A DNA stretch of 64,000 nucleotides. Origin: CADCTM01 sp049671305 (GTDB lineage Bacteria > Cyanobacteriota > Cyanobacteriia > Cyanobacteriales > Coleofasciculaceae). A program made the position numbers and the translations under genes. The DNA lies in assembly GCA_049671305.1 (NCBI GenBank), contig JBATUR010000045.1, positions 31,424 through 95,423 on the forward strand. The letters are read 5' to 3'. Positions within the stretch are counted from its first letter, which is position 1, and each line of letters begins with the position of its first letter. Shown here in pieces: positions 35,477-44,779 of the stretch. The notes beneath the pieces are model-generated. The model did no database searches. It was given only the letters and a program-made list of their open reading frames with translations, and had not been told where the DNA came from.

Positions 35477-36562
35477 TTACGATACCAAATCAGGAAAAAC
35501 TGACTGTACCGCCGGATGAACTATCTGGTGGTTCTGCACATTTAAACCCTTGCCCAAAGCTAGGTCAAGTTTAAGCGCTTCCAAGCCATGATTAGCCAAC
35601 TTCAAGACATAAGGCAGTGTACTATTATTTAATGCCTGTGTGGCTGTCCAAGGCACAGCTCCGGGCATATTAGGAACACCAAAATGCACAACGTTTTCTT
35701 CAACATAAATAGGATTAGTATGTGATGTTGGTCGCAAGGTTTCAATGCAGCCCCCTTGGTCTACAGCTACATCAACAATTACCGCACCTGCTGGCATTTT
35801 CTGTACTAAACTTCGAGTTACCAAAATTGGTGCACGACGACCTAAAACTAACACCGCACCAATTAATAAATCAGCATTAACCACCGCCGCTTCAATATGT
35901 GCAGAATTACTATGGAGTAGTTCAACTCTAGAGCCAAACAAAGTTTCTAAATAAGCCAGGCGCTCTACACTGATATCAAGAATTTGCACCTGTGCACCCA
36001 TACCCACGGCAATTCTTGCTGCTTCTGTGCCGACAACGCCACCACCAAGGATCACAACTTTACCAGGGCTGACGCCGGGGACACCGCCTAAAAGCACGCC
36101 TCGTCCGCCTTGTTGACGTTCCAAATAGCGGGCACCAATTTGCACGGAAAGACGACCGGCAATGATGCTCATGGGGGTGAGTAGGGGAAGTTTGCCGTCT
36201 TCTCGTTCGACTGTTTCATAAGCGATCGCACTTACGCCACAATCAATTAAATGCTCAGTCAAGGTGCGATCGGCTGCCAAATGCAAATAGGTAAATAATA
36301 GCTGTCCTTTTTGCAGAAACTGATACTCTGCTTTTAAAGGTTCCTTAACCTTAACAACCAATTCCTGTCCCCAAGCTACTTTTGCTGGCACAACTTTTGC
36401 CCCAGCATTTTCATAATCTTCGTCCGTAAAACCAGCACCCGTACCCGCCTGAGTTTCCACAAAAACTCCATGACCTGCTTCAGATAAGACCCGAACACTA
36501 CTAGGACTTAAGCCTACTCTCCATTCTTGATCTTTCGTTTCTTTCGGGACGCCTATTTCCAT
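35477..36562 (-). CDS. ald: Alanine dehydrogenase
   Basis: Interconverts L-alanine and pyruvate with NAD and ammonia. Length 361 is normal. Visible are the N-terminal MEIGVPKETKDQEWRVGLSP with R15 for substrate, the KVKEP segment near 71-75, TYLHLA near 91, and the NAD-binding GGGVVGTEAARIAVGMGA. The C-terminal NMPGAVPWTATQALNN is typical of the family. Start is ATG 36562. Confidence 0.95.
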   Translation of the reverse strand: MEIGVPKETKDQEWRVGLSPSSVRVLSEAGHGVFVETQAGTGAGFTDEDYENAGAKVVPAKVAWGQELVVKVKEPLKAEYQFLQKGQLLFTYLHLAADRTLTEHLIDCGVSAIAYETVEREDGKLPLLTPMSIIAGRLSVQIGARYLERQQGGRGVLLGGVPGVSPGKVVILGGGVVGTEAARIAVGMGAQVQILDISVERLAYLETLFGSRVELLHSNSAHIEAAVVNADLLIGAVLVLGRRAPILVTRSLVQKMPAGAVIVDVAVDQGGCIETLRPTSHTNPIYVEENVVHFGVPNMPGAVPWTATQALNNSTLPYVLKLANHGLEALKLDLALGKGLNVQNHQIVHPAVQSVFPDLVS

Positions 36563-36946
36563 GTTTTACCCCTTAGATAACTATTATGTTGGGAACGTGC
36601 GTTGACGGCGACTTTACTACTTACAAGCCAAAGCTGCTTCTACCACTTTTGGGCAGTGATGGCGACTTGTGAAAAGCTATTAGCTTTTAATTACTAGTAT
36701 GACGAGTGTATTTCGTTCAGCAAAGTAACTTCTGGCAATTAGTGAACATATTCGTCCTCAATTTCCTGAAAGAGAGATTTTTCGTGGTCTTCCTCAGCTA
36801 GGCGACCTATCTGGATCATCGCCATGTCAAGCTCTAAACTAGTTGGTGATTTTCCTCAAAACTCAGTTGAGGAAAACTTGACAAGCTCCTTTAATTAAAG
36901 AATCATTAAAAAGATTAAAGGATTGTAACTGATTAATACGACTAAA
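36563..36946. other. Divergent intergenic region with a short coding-like remnant
   Basis: Spacer between ald and the Hlip gene, expected to contain both promoters. On the minus strand a frame ending at 36739 (ATG 36825) encodes MAMIQIGRLAEEDHEKSLFQ and an acidic end; the frame is open a little further upstream. It reads like the tail of a lost gene and has no clear ribosome site. Nothing else was seen. Confidence 0.3.
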
Positions 36947-37135
36947 ATGAAAAATTCCCCAACCATGACTCAACCCCAGCCCACTACAACCCCCCAGCTA
37001 GAAGAACCGAAGTTCGGCTTTAATGAATATGCAGAGCGCCTCAATGGTCGTGCGGCAATGATTGGTTTTATGTTGACTTTAATTATTGAGTACTCCACAG
37101 GGCAAGGCTTGCTCAACTGGCTCGGCTTATCATAA
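36947..37135 (+). CDS. High-light-inducible protein (Hlip), one-helix chlorophyll-binding protein
   Basis: A 62-residue one-helix member of the LHC superfamily that protects thylakoid membranes under light stress. The diagnostic motif AERLNGRAAMIGFM is followed by a hydrophobic helix. The N terminus is Pro/Thr-rich; ATG 36947 or ATG 36965 may be the start. Several Hlip types exist in cyanobacteria, so no letter is assigned. Confidence 0.92.
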   Translation: MKNSPTMTQPQPTTTPQLEEPKFGFNEYAERLNGRAAMIGFMLTLIIEYSTGQGLLNWLGLS

Positions 37136-37165
37136 AACTTGGTAAAAGTCAAGAAAACAACTAAA

Positions 37166-37212
37166 TCTGACTTCTTGATTGAGATCCCACTCAACTTACT
37201 CAAGAAGTCGGA
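37166..37212. repeat. Hairpin related to the dispersed GACTTCTT palindrome
   Basis: TCTGACTTCTTGA (37166-37178) pairs with TCAAGAAGTCGGA (37200-37212) with one G-T and a 21-base loop. It shares the core of the palindrome at 17711-17743 and lies 30 bases behind the Hlip stop. Confidence 0.55.
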
Positions 37213-37433
37213 TATCCGTATTAAATAATCTCAATATTTCCCCGAAAGCTTGATCTGGCAAACAAATCAGGCACTTTTCGGTTGTGTTTGAAGCCGCAGA
37301 GTTTCCCGTCAATTGCCCTCAAAAATGAGAAAATAGAGATTCAGGCACTCGTTGCTCATCGCTAATCTAGACCTTGATGAGATAACCTGAAATTAGAGCA
37401 AATATTTACATGGAACAGAGCAAGTAGCAAGCC

Positions 37434-37736
37434 GTGATTAATGCTTTATGGCATCGATTTATTAAGTCAGCTTACCGTAAGGAGCCAATTTCTAGCTTTA
37501 TTATCATTGTTGGCGCAGTAGATGTGGTGATTGGTGGCTTTGGTGAGCGCTGGTCATTGCTGAGTTTTGGGCTAATGATGGTAGTATTGGCGGCTGCCCT
37601 GCGTTGGTGGCATCAGCGTCAGGAGGGTGAGTTATCTGAGCAGCCTGTGACACGTTTTCTGCCGCCTAGTCAGTCGCCTCCTCCTTTACCGATGCTTAGT
37701 ATAAACAAGCGTCAACCGCCTCGCTCAGGGTTTTAG
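37434..37736 (+). CDS. Hypothetical small membrane protein
   Basis: A 100-residue protein with GTG start. Two hydrophobic segments (SSFIIIVGAVDVVIGGFG and SLLSFGLMMVVLAAALRW) are followed by a Pro-rich cytoplasmic or lumenal tail. It resembles small cyanobacterial membrane proteins of unknown role. It lies 32 bases before the MerR gene. Confidence 0.65.
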   Translation: MINALWHRFIKSAYRKEPISSFIIIVGAVDVVIGGFGERWSLLSFGLMMVVLAAALRWWHQRQEGELSEQPVTRFLPPSQSPPPLPMLSINKRQPPRSGF

Positions 37737-37767
37737 ATGAGTTAAGAGTGTTGGGCATTAAGCACAA

Positions 37768-38217
37768 ATGATTATGAATAGTTCAACTGTACGCCGTCTG
37801 ATGATTGGCGAAGTTTCTGCTATTACTGGAATACCCGTAAAAACGATTCGTTATTACGAAGAAATTGGCTTGCTTACGACTACTACCACACGTTCCAAAG
37901 CAGGCTATCGTCTTTTTGCCCAAACTGTCTTAAATCGCCTTGCCTTTATTAAACGGGCGCAGTCTTTGGGACTAAGTTTAAGTGAAATACAAGAACTTTT
38001 GGCAGTTCATGACTCTGGTGAGTTGCCTTGTGGTGCTGTCAAAAAGCAGTTGCTGCATAAAGTTGAGGCAATAAACCAACAAATTGAAGCACTTTCCATT
38101 TTGAAGTCGGAAGTGTTGGGCTTACTTTCAGGCTGGCAAGAGCAACCAGCAAGCGATAGCATAGCACAAACAATTTGTCCTAATATTCAGGAAAGGGAAA
38201 AGCCAGTCAGAAGCTAA
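37768..38217 (+). CDS. MerR-family transcriptional regulator, metal-type
   Basis: A 149-residue MerR regulator. The N-terminal HTH reads MIGEVSAITGIPVKTIRYYE, followed by YRLFAQTVLNRLAFIKRAQS and a dimerisation helix. Cys residues near the C terminus (GELPCGAVKK and TICPNI) resemble the metal-binding loop of CueR/ZntR/MerR types, but the arrangement does not identify the metal. No metal transporter lies next to it, so the target is unclear. Confidence 0.88.
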   Translation: MIMNSSTVRRLMIGEVSAITGIPVKTIRYYEEIGLLTTTTTRSKAGYRLFAQTVLNRLAFIKRAQSLGLSLSEIQELLAVHDSGELPCGAVKKQLLHKVEAINQQIEALSILKSEVLGLLSGWQEQPASDSIAQTICPNIQEREKPVRS

Positions 38218-38623
38218 TTTATCAGCTTTTTGAGCAAAATCATAAACGTCATTACTTACATAAGTCACCGTAACGCCGTCTCGTCAATTGCTCAGACTCA
38301 AATAAAGCAACCCAAAACAAAGACAGCACCCTTTATTTGGGTGTCAAGTTTTAAGACTTGATAAAAAAGCTCTCAGTTTCTTGCTCATCTGCTCAATTTG
38401 CAATAGGATGCACATAAGTAATACAAGTTATACGCTAGTATTACGAACAAAGACATCTACTTTCATCAACTTTCAAAAGCCTGTTAGTGACAGTCTTTTT
38501 GGAGGGGGTACGCTACGGACTGGCTATTTCAGGGTTATCTATCTTTCCTAAGTCATTTAATTAATCTCCACTATGCAACTTTTTGTAGTCTTAGATATAA
38601 CTCTGTAGTAATTCGTCGTGAGG
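38218..38623. other. Intergenic region
   Basis: No gene recognised. A 5-bp stem CACCC/GGGTG (38327-38343) about 110 bases behind the MerR stop might terminate that transcript weakly. Confidence 0.3.
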
Positions 38624-38795
38624 TTATTGCTCCACCCGCACAGGCTTTTTGTTTGGGCAATAGAGTAATGATTTGAGATAATCAGGGTAGTTTTCTTTAG
38701 CTATGGCTGGCAGATGAGTGTTAATAAAATACTCATAAATTTTTAGGCTTAATAAAAAAATCTTCGTTTTTATTAAGTGCCTTAATGCTGTTCAT
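38624..38795 (-). pseudogene. Possible small gene broken by a homopolymer frameshift
   Basis: From ATG 38795 the frame reads MNSIKALNKNEDFF and soon stops. A second frame, overlapping it at a run of seven T on this strand (38754-38760), continues as YEYFINTHLPAIAKENYPDY and ends at TAA 38624 (CPNKKPVRVEQ). Removing one T would join them into about 56 residues. Both halves read like protein, but there is no ribosome site and no known family. Confidence 0.3.
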
Positions 38796-38902
38796 TTTCA
38801 CACGAATAGGTAAGCCTAGTTTAAGGCTAGGGAATCTGAGAAAATTTAACTCTTTTAATTGCTGAATTCTACATTGTAAAGATTCTTAAATAACATCAAA
38901 TC

Positions 38903-39730
38903 ATGTACCTAAAGACAAGCTCGGCAGGCAGTTATTTAGACACATCTCAAATGACAAAAGATAACCAAGCTAGAAAAAAACAAGGAGAACAAGCCTTGCT
39001 TGCTTCCCTGGCTATTGAAGTAGATAGTATTTTTTTTAGCTTGCGAAAAGCCGATCAAGTAATTCATCGTGAACTAAGTTTACTAAACCAAAAAACCTTA
39101 AATCCTTTCAAGAAAGCCTCAATCAATCCAATTAATCTAGAAAACCTAATCACAATTTTTAATAAAGTTCCTTTACAACAATTGTTGGTAGATGAATACA
39201 TAAGTTATATGCTTAGAAATGAAAATAATAGTATTTTTAAACTGATTGAAGAATATAATACTTGCCTAGATAAAAGACTAATTGAGCAATATGACAAAAC
39301 AAACCTTGAGGGAATTGATGAAAAATTAACTTATTATATTCGTCATTTGGGAGCAATGACTTACCACTTAAATATTCATTTAAATCTATTAAATGTATTA
39401 CTAAAAAATGCCAATAGGGGAGTTGATTCAAAACAACTAGCCATCGAAGTAAGCAAAGAAATTGTAATGAATTATATGGTTAAAGAATGGGGACAACAGC
39501 AAGGAGACGTCAAACTTTTAGAAATTACTATCGATGAGCCTTATGCTATTGTAACTTGGGTGCTAGAAAACCTCAGTGGTGATGCGATTCTCTTCCAAGA
39601 CGAAGGCTACTGGCAACTAATGAGCATTAGCGCCAATCGATTTACACTTGATGATTTTGAGAAAGCAGATGTGCCATTAGAAATAGCTCAACGCATGATT
39701 GAATTGCATCATCAAAAACTGGGATATTAA
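38903..39730 (+). CDS. Hypothetical protein
   Basis: A 275-residue, mainly helical, soluble protein. The first 200 residues are charged and Leu/Asn/Lys-rich. The last 65 form a compact conserved-looking part with VTWVLENLSGDAILFQDEGY and LEIAQRMIELHHQKLGY. No motif links it to a known family. It has its own strong terminator and sits alone between long spacers. Confidence 0.65.
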   Translation: MYLKTSSAGSYLDTSQMTKDNQARKKQGEQALLASLAIEVDSIFFSLRKADQVIHRELSLLNQKTLNPFKKASINPINLENLITIFNKVPLQQLLVDEYISYMLRNENNSIFKLIEEYNTCLDKRLIEQYDKTNLEGIDEKLTYYIRHLGAMTYHLNIHLNLLNVLLKNANRGVDSKQLAIEVSKEIVMNYMVKEWGQQQGDVKLLEITIDEPYAIVTWVLENLSGDAILFQDEGYWQLMSISANRFTLDDFEKADVPLEIAQRMIELHHQKLGY

Positions 39731-39769
39731 ACTTTTAAACTCTATTTATTCTGAGTTTAATTAAGTTTT

Positions 39770-39800
39770 AGGATGCTGCCAAGGCATCCTATTTTTTTTT
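39770..39800 (+). terminator. Rho-independent terminator
   Basis: AGGATGC and GCATCCT form a 7-bp stem with a 7-base loop, followed by A and nine T. It ends the transcript of the 38903 gene. Confidence 0.88.
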
Positions 39801-40019
39801 CACTCCACAATTCATTTATAAGTTCAGGAGCGATTACTCTCTGTTTTGATGGTTTAGTACCACTGAATTTTAGAGTATGTGTGCTAAGGAAAAAAAAGCC
39901 TCAAGACTGAAAACAATACCACAGAACTATAGTATCGCTGTTGATTTGGGTACGTCTATATTTAAGATTTAAAGTTACATTTACAAAAGAAGCAAATGTT
40001 TAAAAACCACTTACACCAA

Positions 40020-40655
40020 TTAAGATTTAATAATATCAGGAGATGCTTGATTAGTGTTTCCGATGGTGCGTGTAGCTGATAATGCTGCTTGTACCGATGC
40101 CATCTGAGTCATAATTTCTTGTAGCTGTGAGTTAAGTTGTTCAACTTCCTGGACGGGTAATGAAGTAGAATTAGGAATTGAATTGGGCATCGCTGTAGTT
40201 GTTTCAATGCTGGCAAAACTTGATGTTGTGCTTTGATTAATTTGGTTAGGTGTTGTTAGTTTTGCCAAACCTGCTTCATCCAAGAATGTTGATAATTGTG
40301 TATCGGCTAATTGTAACTCAGAGCTTTGGAGTGCCTGAATTTGTGCTTCTTTTTCTTGGATTTTTCGCGCTAAAGTTGATAGTTGCGCTTCAATTTGAGA
40401 TGATTTACGACTAGAGTTTTGCCAGCCCAAAAAAGCAGCACTAGCAACGCCAACACCCAGACTTAAAACACTCGCCAAACACAGGTAAGGAGTCGAGATA
40501 TCTCGCAATTGACCTTGAAAAACTGGCTCTTCTTGGAGTTGGATGGTGATTGGTTTTTTGTTGAGGAAGACAAGTGGTAATGTCAGAATTGCCAATACCG
40601 TTGCCGAAAGCAAAACTGGAGTGAGAACAAATTTGTTGAGTGTAGAATTAGACAT
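40020..40655 (-). CDS. Hypothetical membrane protein with coiled coil
   Basis: Two hydrophobic segments (VLLSATVLAILTLPLVFL and YLCLASVLSLGVGVASAAFLGW) are followed by a heptad-rich coiled coil (about 85-125, QIEAQLSTLARKIQEKEAQIQ), a Ser/Thr/Asn-rich linker and a second helical stretch. ATG 40655 has AGGGA ten bases upstream, better than the longer frame starting 15 codons earlier. Such architecture suggests a membrane scaffold, but no family is recognised. Confidence 0.65.
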   Translation of the reverse strand: MSNSTLNKFVLTPVLLSATVLAILTLPLVFLNKKPITIQLQEEPVFQGQLRDISTPYLCLASVLSLGVGVASAAFLGWQNSSRKSSQIEAQLSTLARKIQEKEAQIQALQSSELQLADTQLSTFLDEAGLAKLTTPNQINQSTTSSFASIETTTAMPNSIPNSTSLPVQEVEQLNSQLQEIMTQMASVQAALSATRTIGNTNQASPDIIKS

Positions 40656-40700
40656 GATTGATAATTCCCTGTAAACGTTTTCCGTAGCAGTGGAACTCAA

Positions 40701-41053
40701 AGATTGGTTAAGTTTAACAGCTAGGTGCTTTCTGCCGAATCTAACTATGTGATGAGATGAGAACTTAACTGATAAATTAATGGTTCTTTTTCTGCTACTA
40801 AATTTAATAGGGAAAGCTATAAATTGCTGTAAAGCTCCTATGAAGAGAGAAAAAAAATCGATGAATTTCTTGTGAAGCTTTTTGAGAGTTTAAAGAATTA
40901 TTGCTGGGGGAACATTGAGCAGAAACAATTAGTCTATTAATTTCTTAATAAGGAAAATTCTCTGAACAAAGATAATCAAGAATAGTAAAGTCTTTACTCT
41001 TTAAACACCAGCAAAAATTAGTTATCCAAAGCCATCATCACAAAGATAGATTA
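40701..41053. other. Intergenic region
   Basis: AT-rich spacer between two minus-strand genes. It probably holds the promoter of the 40020-40655 gene. No frame, hairpin with T run or RNA gene was seen. Confidence 0.35.
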
Positions 41054-41557
41054 TTACCAACCCCAGGTTCCGGGTCCACCTTTAAATGGTCCAACAATAT
41101 CGTTAGTAATCCAGCCGCCGTAAAAATTTCCTGGCTGTGGTTGCACCTGTTCATCATTCACATAACAGGCATCCATGAGGTGAGGATAAAAGGCTAAATA
41201 ATCTTTGAGGGCAGCAAAATTCGCTGTCGGGTTGGGGTAAGACCAAGCCGCATTAACAGCCTGCTTTTCACCAACAACAACTGTATAGTAAATTGCCCGC
41301 CCTTTCCATTCGCAATATGACCCTTGAGTTGTTTTTAAGAGATACTCCATTTCGATATCTTCCGGCGGCAGATAGTAGACTGGCGGATGGCTGGTTTCTA
41401 AGACACGCATGGCACGCTTAGTATCTGCGATCGCAATTCCATTAAAAATAATCTTCAGGTGCTTTGGTGAGTCTTCTAGGCGCGGTGGACGGGGATAATC
41501 CCAAACGGACTCTTGACCTGGTTTTGGTTCAATACGTTGAGTGTTCAAGCTAATCAA
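41054..41557 (-). CDS. DUF427 family protein
   Basis: A 167-residue protein of the DUF427 family (cyanobacteria, actinobacteria, fungi), function unknown. The family pattern is clear: RVLETSHPPVYYLPPEDI, SYCEWKGRAIYYTVV, and AWSYPNPTANF, with the C-terminal YGGWITNDIVGPFKG. No signal peptide. Confidence 0.9.
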   Translation of the reverse strand: MISLNTQRIEPKPGQESVWDYPRPPRLEDSPKHLKIIFNGIAIADTKRAMRVLETSHPPVYYLPPEDIEMEYLLKTTQGSYCEWKGRAIYYTVVVGEKQAVNAAWSYPNPTANFAALKDYLAFYPHLMDACYVNDEQVQPQPGNFYGGWITNDIVGPFKGGPGTWGW

Positions 41558-42743
41558 TTCTCCTGCTGGTCTAACACTAGTTATTTTAAAGATAACGCGA
41601 TCGCTGATATCCTAGTCTTTGTCTGCTTCGCGCTTTTATCTTTAGTATTTCTTGGCAATTGCCTCTAATAGTATCGCCATCGAAAAGTAGATGTGGGCAG
41701 TTAGTCGTAATCATTGATGTGATCAGTACGGACAGGAAATGAGCAACCCGCATCTTTTCTCCACCCTAACACTTTCCGAAGAGCGATCGCAAAAATTTTA
41801 CGAGTGCCAAGCAAGGGAAATTTGACTTAAAGTAGAGGCGTCTTCTTCAGGGAGGCAGTAATTAATCAAAGACTATTTTTTAACTATTGAATTGAGCCCT
41901 ATACATCTATGCTGATTACTTACTCAATAACCGTAACTTAAATATCTAAAATTCTCTTAATATTCAGTATTTTATCACTGGGAAGAAAACAAAATACTTA
42001 TTTTTGGTAATTAAACCTCTGACAAAAACCTATAAACCCAATTAGTAGAGTGGGCAATGAGTTTTTCTAACTCATCTTCTTTGATAGCCATATTGCTCAT
42101 TTCGCGGCTGATTAGCTTCCATAATGCAATCCTCACACGCTTATGGACTTCCTACTAATGGCTTAATCCTACCTACTCAGTTAAGGCTTTTGGATAACGA
42201 AGTTCAAAACCCATACAGGCTCTGGATTTTTTAGCTTTATGAGCAGTAATTTTATTTGTGTAAAGTAATATTACACTAAATTTATAAAAAAATGTTGCAA
42301 TATCTTGAGCAGATTGCTAACGTGTGCTTAGTGATTAATTTTGGTAAATTCTCGTATCTAGGAGACGTACCATTTATGCTCCACATAAACCTGGAATCTG
42401 CAACGATTCACTAATTCTAGTAATGCCTCAAATAGGCAGGCTTGCTCTCAACATCACTCTTAATGTGTTGAATCATCTTTGCTTGGTTAAGCGTAGACAC
42501 ACCTTCATTTTTTCACTCACTCGCTTATACCCAACACTTACCTTTTTGATTCAGGAAAAAGATTTTTCGTGTCCATTTTCCCTTCAAAACTGACAGACAA
42601 ATTTCCTGCTTTCAAAAAGTGAATCATGCTCACAAAATCCCCAATTATCGTTTGTTTCACAGCGTACAAGTAGACAGCTTCACTTGTGTTTTAAAACATC
42701 ACTGACTACGCACTGAAACCTCAACATTAGAGACATATCAATT
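41558..42743. other. Long gap with short coding-like remnants
   Basis: Almost 1.2 kb without a recognisable gene. Two minus-strand frames read like protein. One, 42011-42151, encodes VRIALWKLISREMSNMAIKE and a tail ending WVYRFLSEV, with a GTG at 42136. The other, 42417-42512, encodes NQAKMIQHIKSDVESKPAYL; upstream of it a run of six A separates a GTG from the frame. Neither has a clear start site. The region may hold decayed genes; the last 200 bases should contain the SDR promoter. Confidence 0.35.
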
Positions 42744-43568
42744 ATGAACATTCAAGGAAAAACCGCCCTAATTACAGGCGCTTCCCGTGGAATTGGCAAA
42801 GCGATCGCCATTGCCCTAGCCCAACAAGGAGCCAAACGCTTGCTCTTGGTAGCACGTAACCAGCAAAAATTAAACCAAGTAGCCAGCCAAATTGAGGCAT
42901 TGGGCGCAGAAGTAGTCATCTTGGCATTAGACTTAACAGAGCCAGTCGAAGTCAACATTGCGATCGCCAAAGCCTGGCGCGACAATGGACCCATAGATCT
43001 CCTAGTAAACTGTGCCGGAGTCGCTCACCAAGCGCCCTTTTTGCAAACAAAACTGCCAAAAGTCTCCGAAGAAATTGCCACAAACTTAATCGGAATGTAC
43101 ACCATGACTCGCATCATTGCCCGACGCATGGCAGCACAAGGAGAAGGTACAATTGTCAACGTTTCTAGCCTCATGGGCAAAATCGCCGCCCCAACAATGG
43201 CAACTTATTCTGCCACAAAATCAGCAATATTAGGCTTTACCCAGGCTTTACGCAGCGAATTAGCACCACATAATATCCGAGTCGTCGCCTTGCTGCCAAC
43301 CCTCACCGATACAGACATGGCGCGAGACTTACAATTATTCCGCTGGGTAGTGCCCATGACAGCCGAAAAAGTCGCTGAAGTACTAATAATTGGACTGCAA
43401 AAAAATTCACCAGAAATCTTAGTAGGATGGCAAAGTCATTTAGCCGTATGGTGCAACCGCCTTGCCCCTTGGCTACTAAATAAAGTTTTGCTAATGGCAG
43501 CGCCTCCCCTACCGAAAGTGAAACTAAAGCATCATCAGATCAGGCAGGCTGAGGCAATTTCACGATAA
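42744..43568 (+). CDS. Short-chain dehydrogenase/reductase
   Basis: Classical SDR oxidoreductase, 274 residues. Cofactor motif TGASRGIGKAIA (11-22), NCAG (89-92), catalytic Ser in NVSSLMG (141-142), and Y155-x-x-x-K159 in YSATK are all present. The sequence LLLVARNQQKL after beta-2 with Arg suggests NADP. The C-terminal segment after 200 is hydrophobic and may contact membrane. Substrate unknown. Confidence 0.9.
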   Translation: MNIQGKTALITGASRGIGKAIAIALAQQGAKRLLLVARNQQKLNQVASQIEALGAEVVILALDLTEPVEVNIAIAKAWRDNGPIDLLVNCAGVAHQAPFLQTKLPKVSEEIATNLIGMYTMTRIIARRMAAQGEGTIVNVSSLMGKIAAPTMATYSATKSAILGFTQALRSELAPHNIRVVALLPTLTDTDMARDLQLFRWVVPMTAEKVAEVLIIGLQKNSPEILVGWQSHLAVWCNRLAPWLLNKVLLMAAPPLPKVKLKHHQIRQAEAISR

Positions 43569-43605
43569 TTTTTGTCGGGACAGGATATTTTTTCTTTGCC
43601 TATTT

Positions 43606-43635
43606 GTAGGGGTACGATCATCAGCGTGCCCCTAC
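43606..43635. repeat. Hairpin between convergent genes
   Basis: GTAGGGGTACG and CGTGCCCCTAC pair with one mismatch, loop about 8 bases. It resembles the dispersed palindrome at 14365-14392 and lies between the convergent SDR and FAD genes, where it could act as terminator. Confidence 0.6.
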
Positions 43636-43648
43636 CATTACAAGAATA

Positions 43649-44701
43649 TTAAAGCCTATCCAAAAACCCTGCTCCTGGTAAGGTTTTTTGTTGCATTTGA
43701 CTATTAATCTTGCTAGCAGCAACAACACCAGAATTGAGCGCCCCATCAATTAAATTTCCCCCGCACCAATCACCACAACAAATGAGAGGCAAAGGTGTTG
43801 CAGAATACAGATAATCTTGAGGCAAATAATGATTAGGAAAAGCATAACGCCAACGATGAACTTGAAACCAATCAGGATGATCAAGTCCAGCAAATAATAA
43901 CTCTGCCGCAGATGATAATAACTGCTGTCCGACGGGTTTTAAATCCTCAGTTTCTAAATAAAGATTGGCAAAACTAGGCGTACTTTGCAAGACAAAAATT
44001 GGAGCAGTTGCATTTGGGCGCTTGCTGCTATCCAAACCAATCCAAGCTAAGTCAGAATTATTAGCTACATCGCAAGCTTGCCAACTAGGTAGAGACAACT
44101 GATCATTTTGATAACCTGCCATAACCGTAATACAAGGATCAAATTCAACTGAACGTAGGCTATCTAAAAATGTCTGTGGAATCGTTTCTCTCAAAGGTTC
44201 CACTAACATTAAAGCTTGGGGTGCAGGAATTGCCATCACCACAGCTTTTGCTCTTAATTCTTTCTCGGTTTCGTCAGCAGAATTGACAATAAGACGCCAA
44301 GTATTTTCGGTTATTGTGATGGCTTCAACTCTGCGGTTTAGCCAAATTTCTAAATCTTTAGCCAAAAACTTAGCAACCGCCGTCATACCTGCGGGTGCAA
44401 TGTAGCGAGTTATCTGAGATTCAGAATCATTTTGTGCTGATAATTGATCAAGATCATTTGTCCAAGCTTGCAAAATGCCACGCTGTCGCAACACTTCAAT
44501 TAACGGCGGCAACCACTTACCTTGTGACTCAAGATAGCGTACGCCATGATCAGCACAAGTCGTTTCCAAGCGTCGCGTTGCCATTCTGCCACCAACACCG
44601 CGAGATTTTTCGACAACAACGACACGATAACCAGATTGCTGTAATTGTTGAGCGCAGGCAAGTCCGGCAAGTCCTGCCCCGATAATGGCAACATCAAACA
44701 T
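43649..44701 (-). CDS. Renalase-like FAD-dependent amine-oxidase-fold protein
   Basis: NAD(P)/FAD-dependent oxidoreductase of the renalase-like group (COG3380). The Rossmann motif VAIIGAGLAGLACAQQL is at the very N terminus, then VVVEKSRGVGGRMATRR binds FAD, and the C-terminal CGDWCGGNLIDGALNSG closes the flavin site. ATG 44701 has AGGA six bases upstream; a longer frame starts seven codons earlier. Substrate unknown. Confidence 0.88.
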   Translation of the reverse strand: MFDVAIIGAGLAGLACAQQLQQSGYRVVVVEKSRGVGGRMATRRLETTCADHGVRYLESQGKWLPPLIEVLRQRGILQAWTNDLDQLSAQNDSESQITRYIAPAGMTAVAKFLAKDLEIWLNRRVEAITITENTWRLIVNSADETEKELRAKAVVMAIPAPQALMLVEPLRETIPQTFLDSLRSVEFDPCITVMAGYQNDQLSLPSWQACDVANNSDLAWIGLDSSKRPNATAPIFVLQSTPSFANLYLETEDLKPVGQQLLSSAAELLFAGLDHPDWFQVHRWRYAFPNHYLPQDYLYSATPLPLICCGDWCGGNLIDGALNSGVVAASKINSQMQQKTLPGAGFLDRL

Positions 44702-44779
44702 GAGTAATCCTGATGGGTTCAACTAAATATAAGTAGAATAATTGACAATAGTGAATCTGGGGTTGTAGAGGGTAGAATT

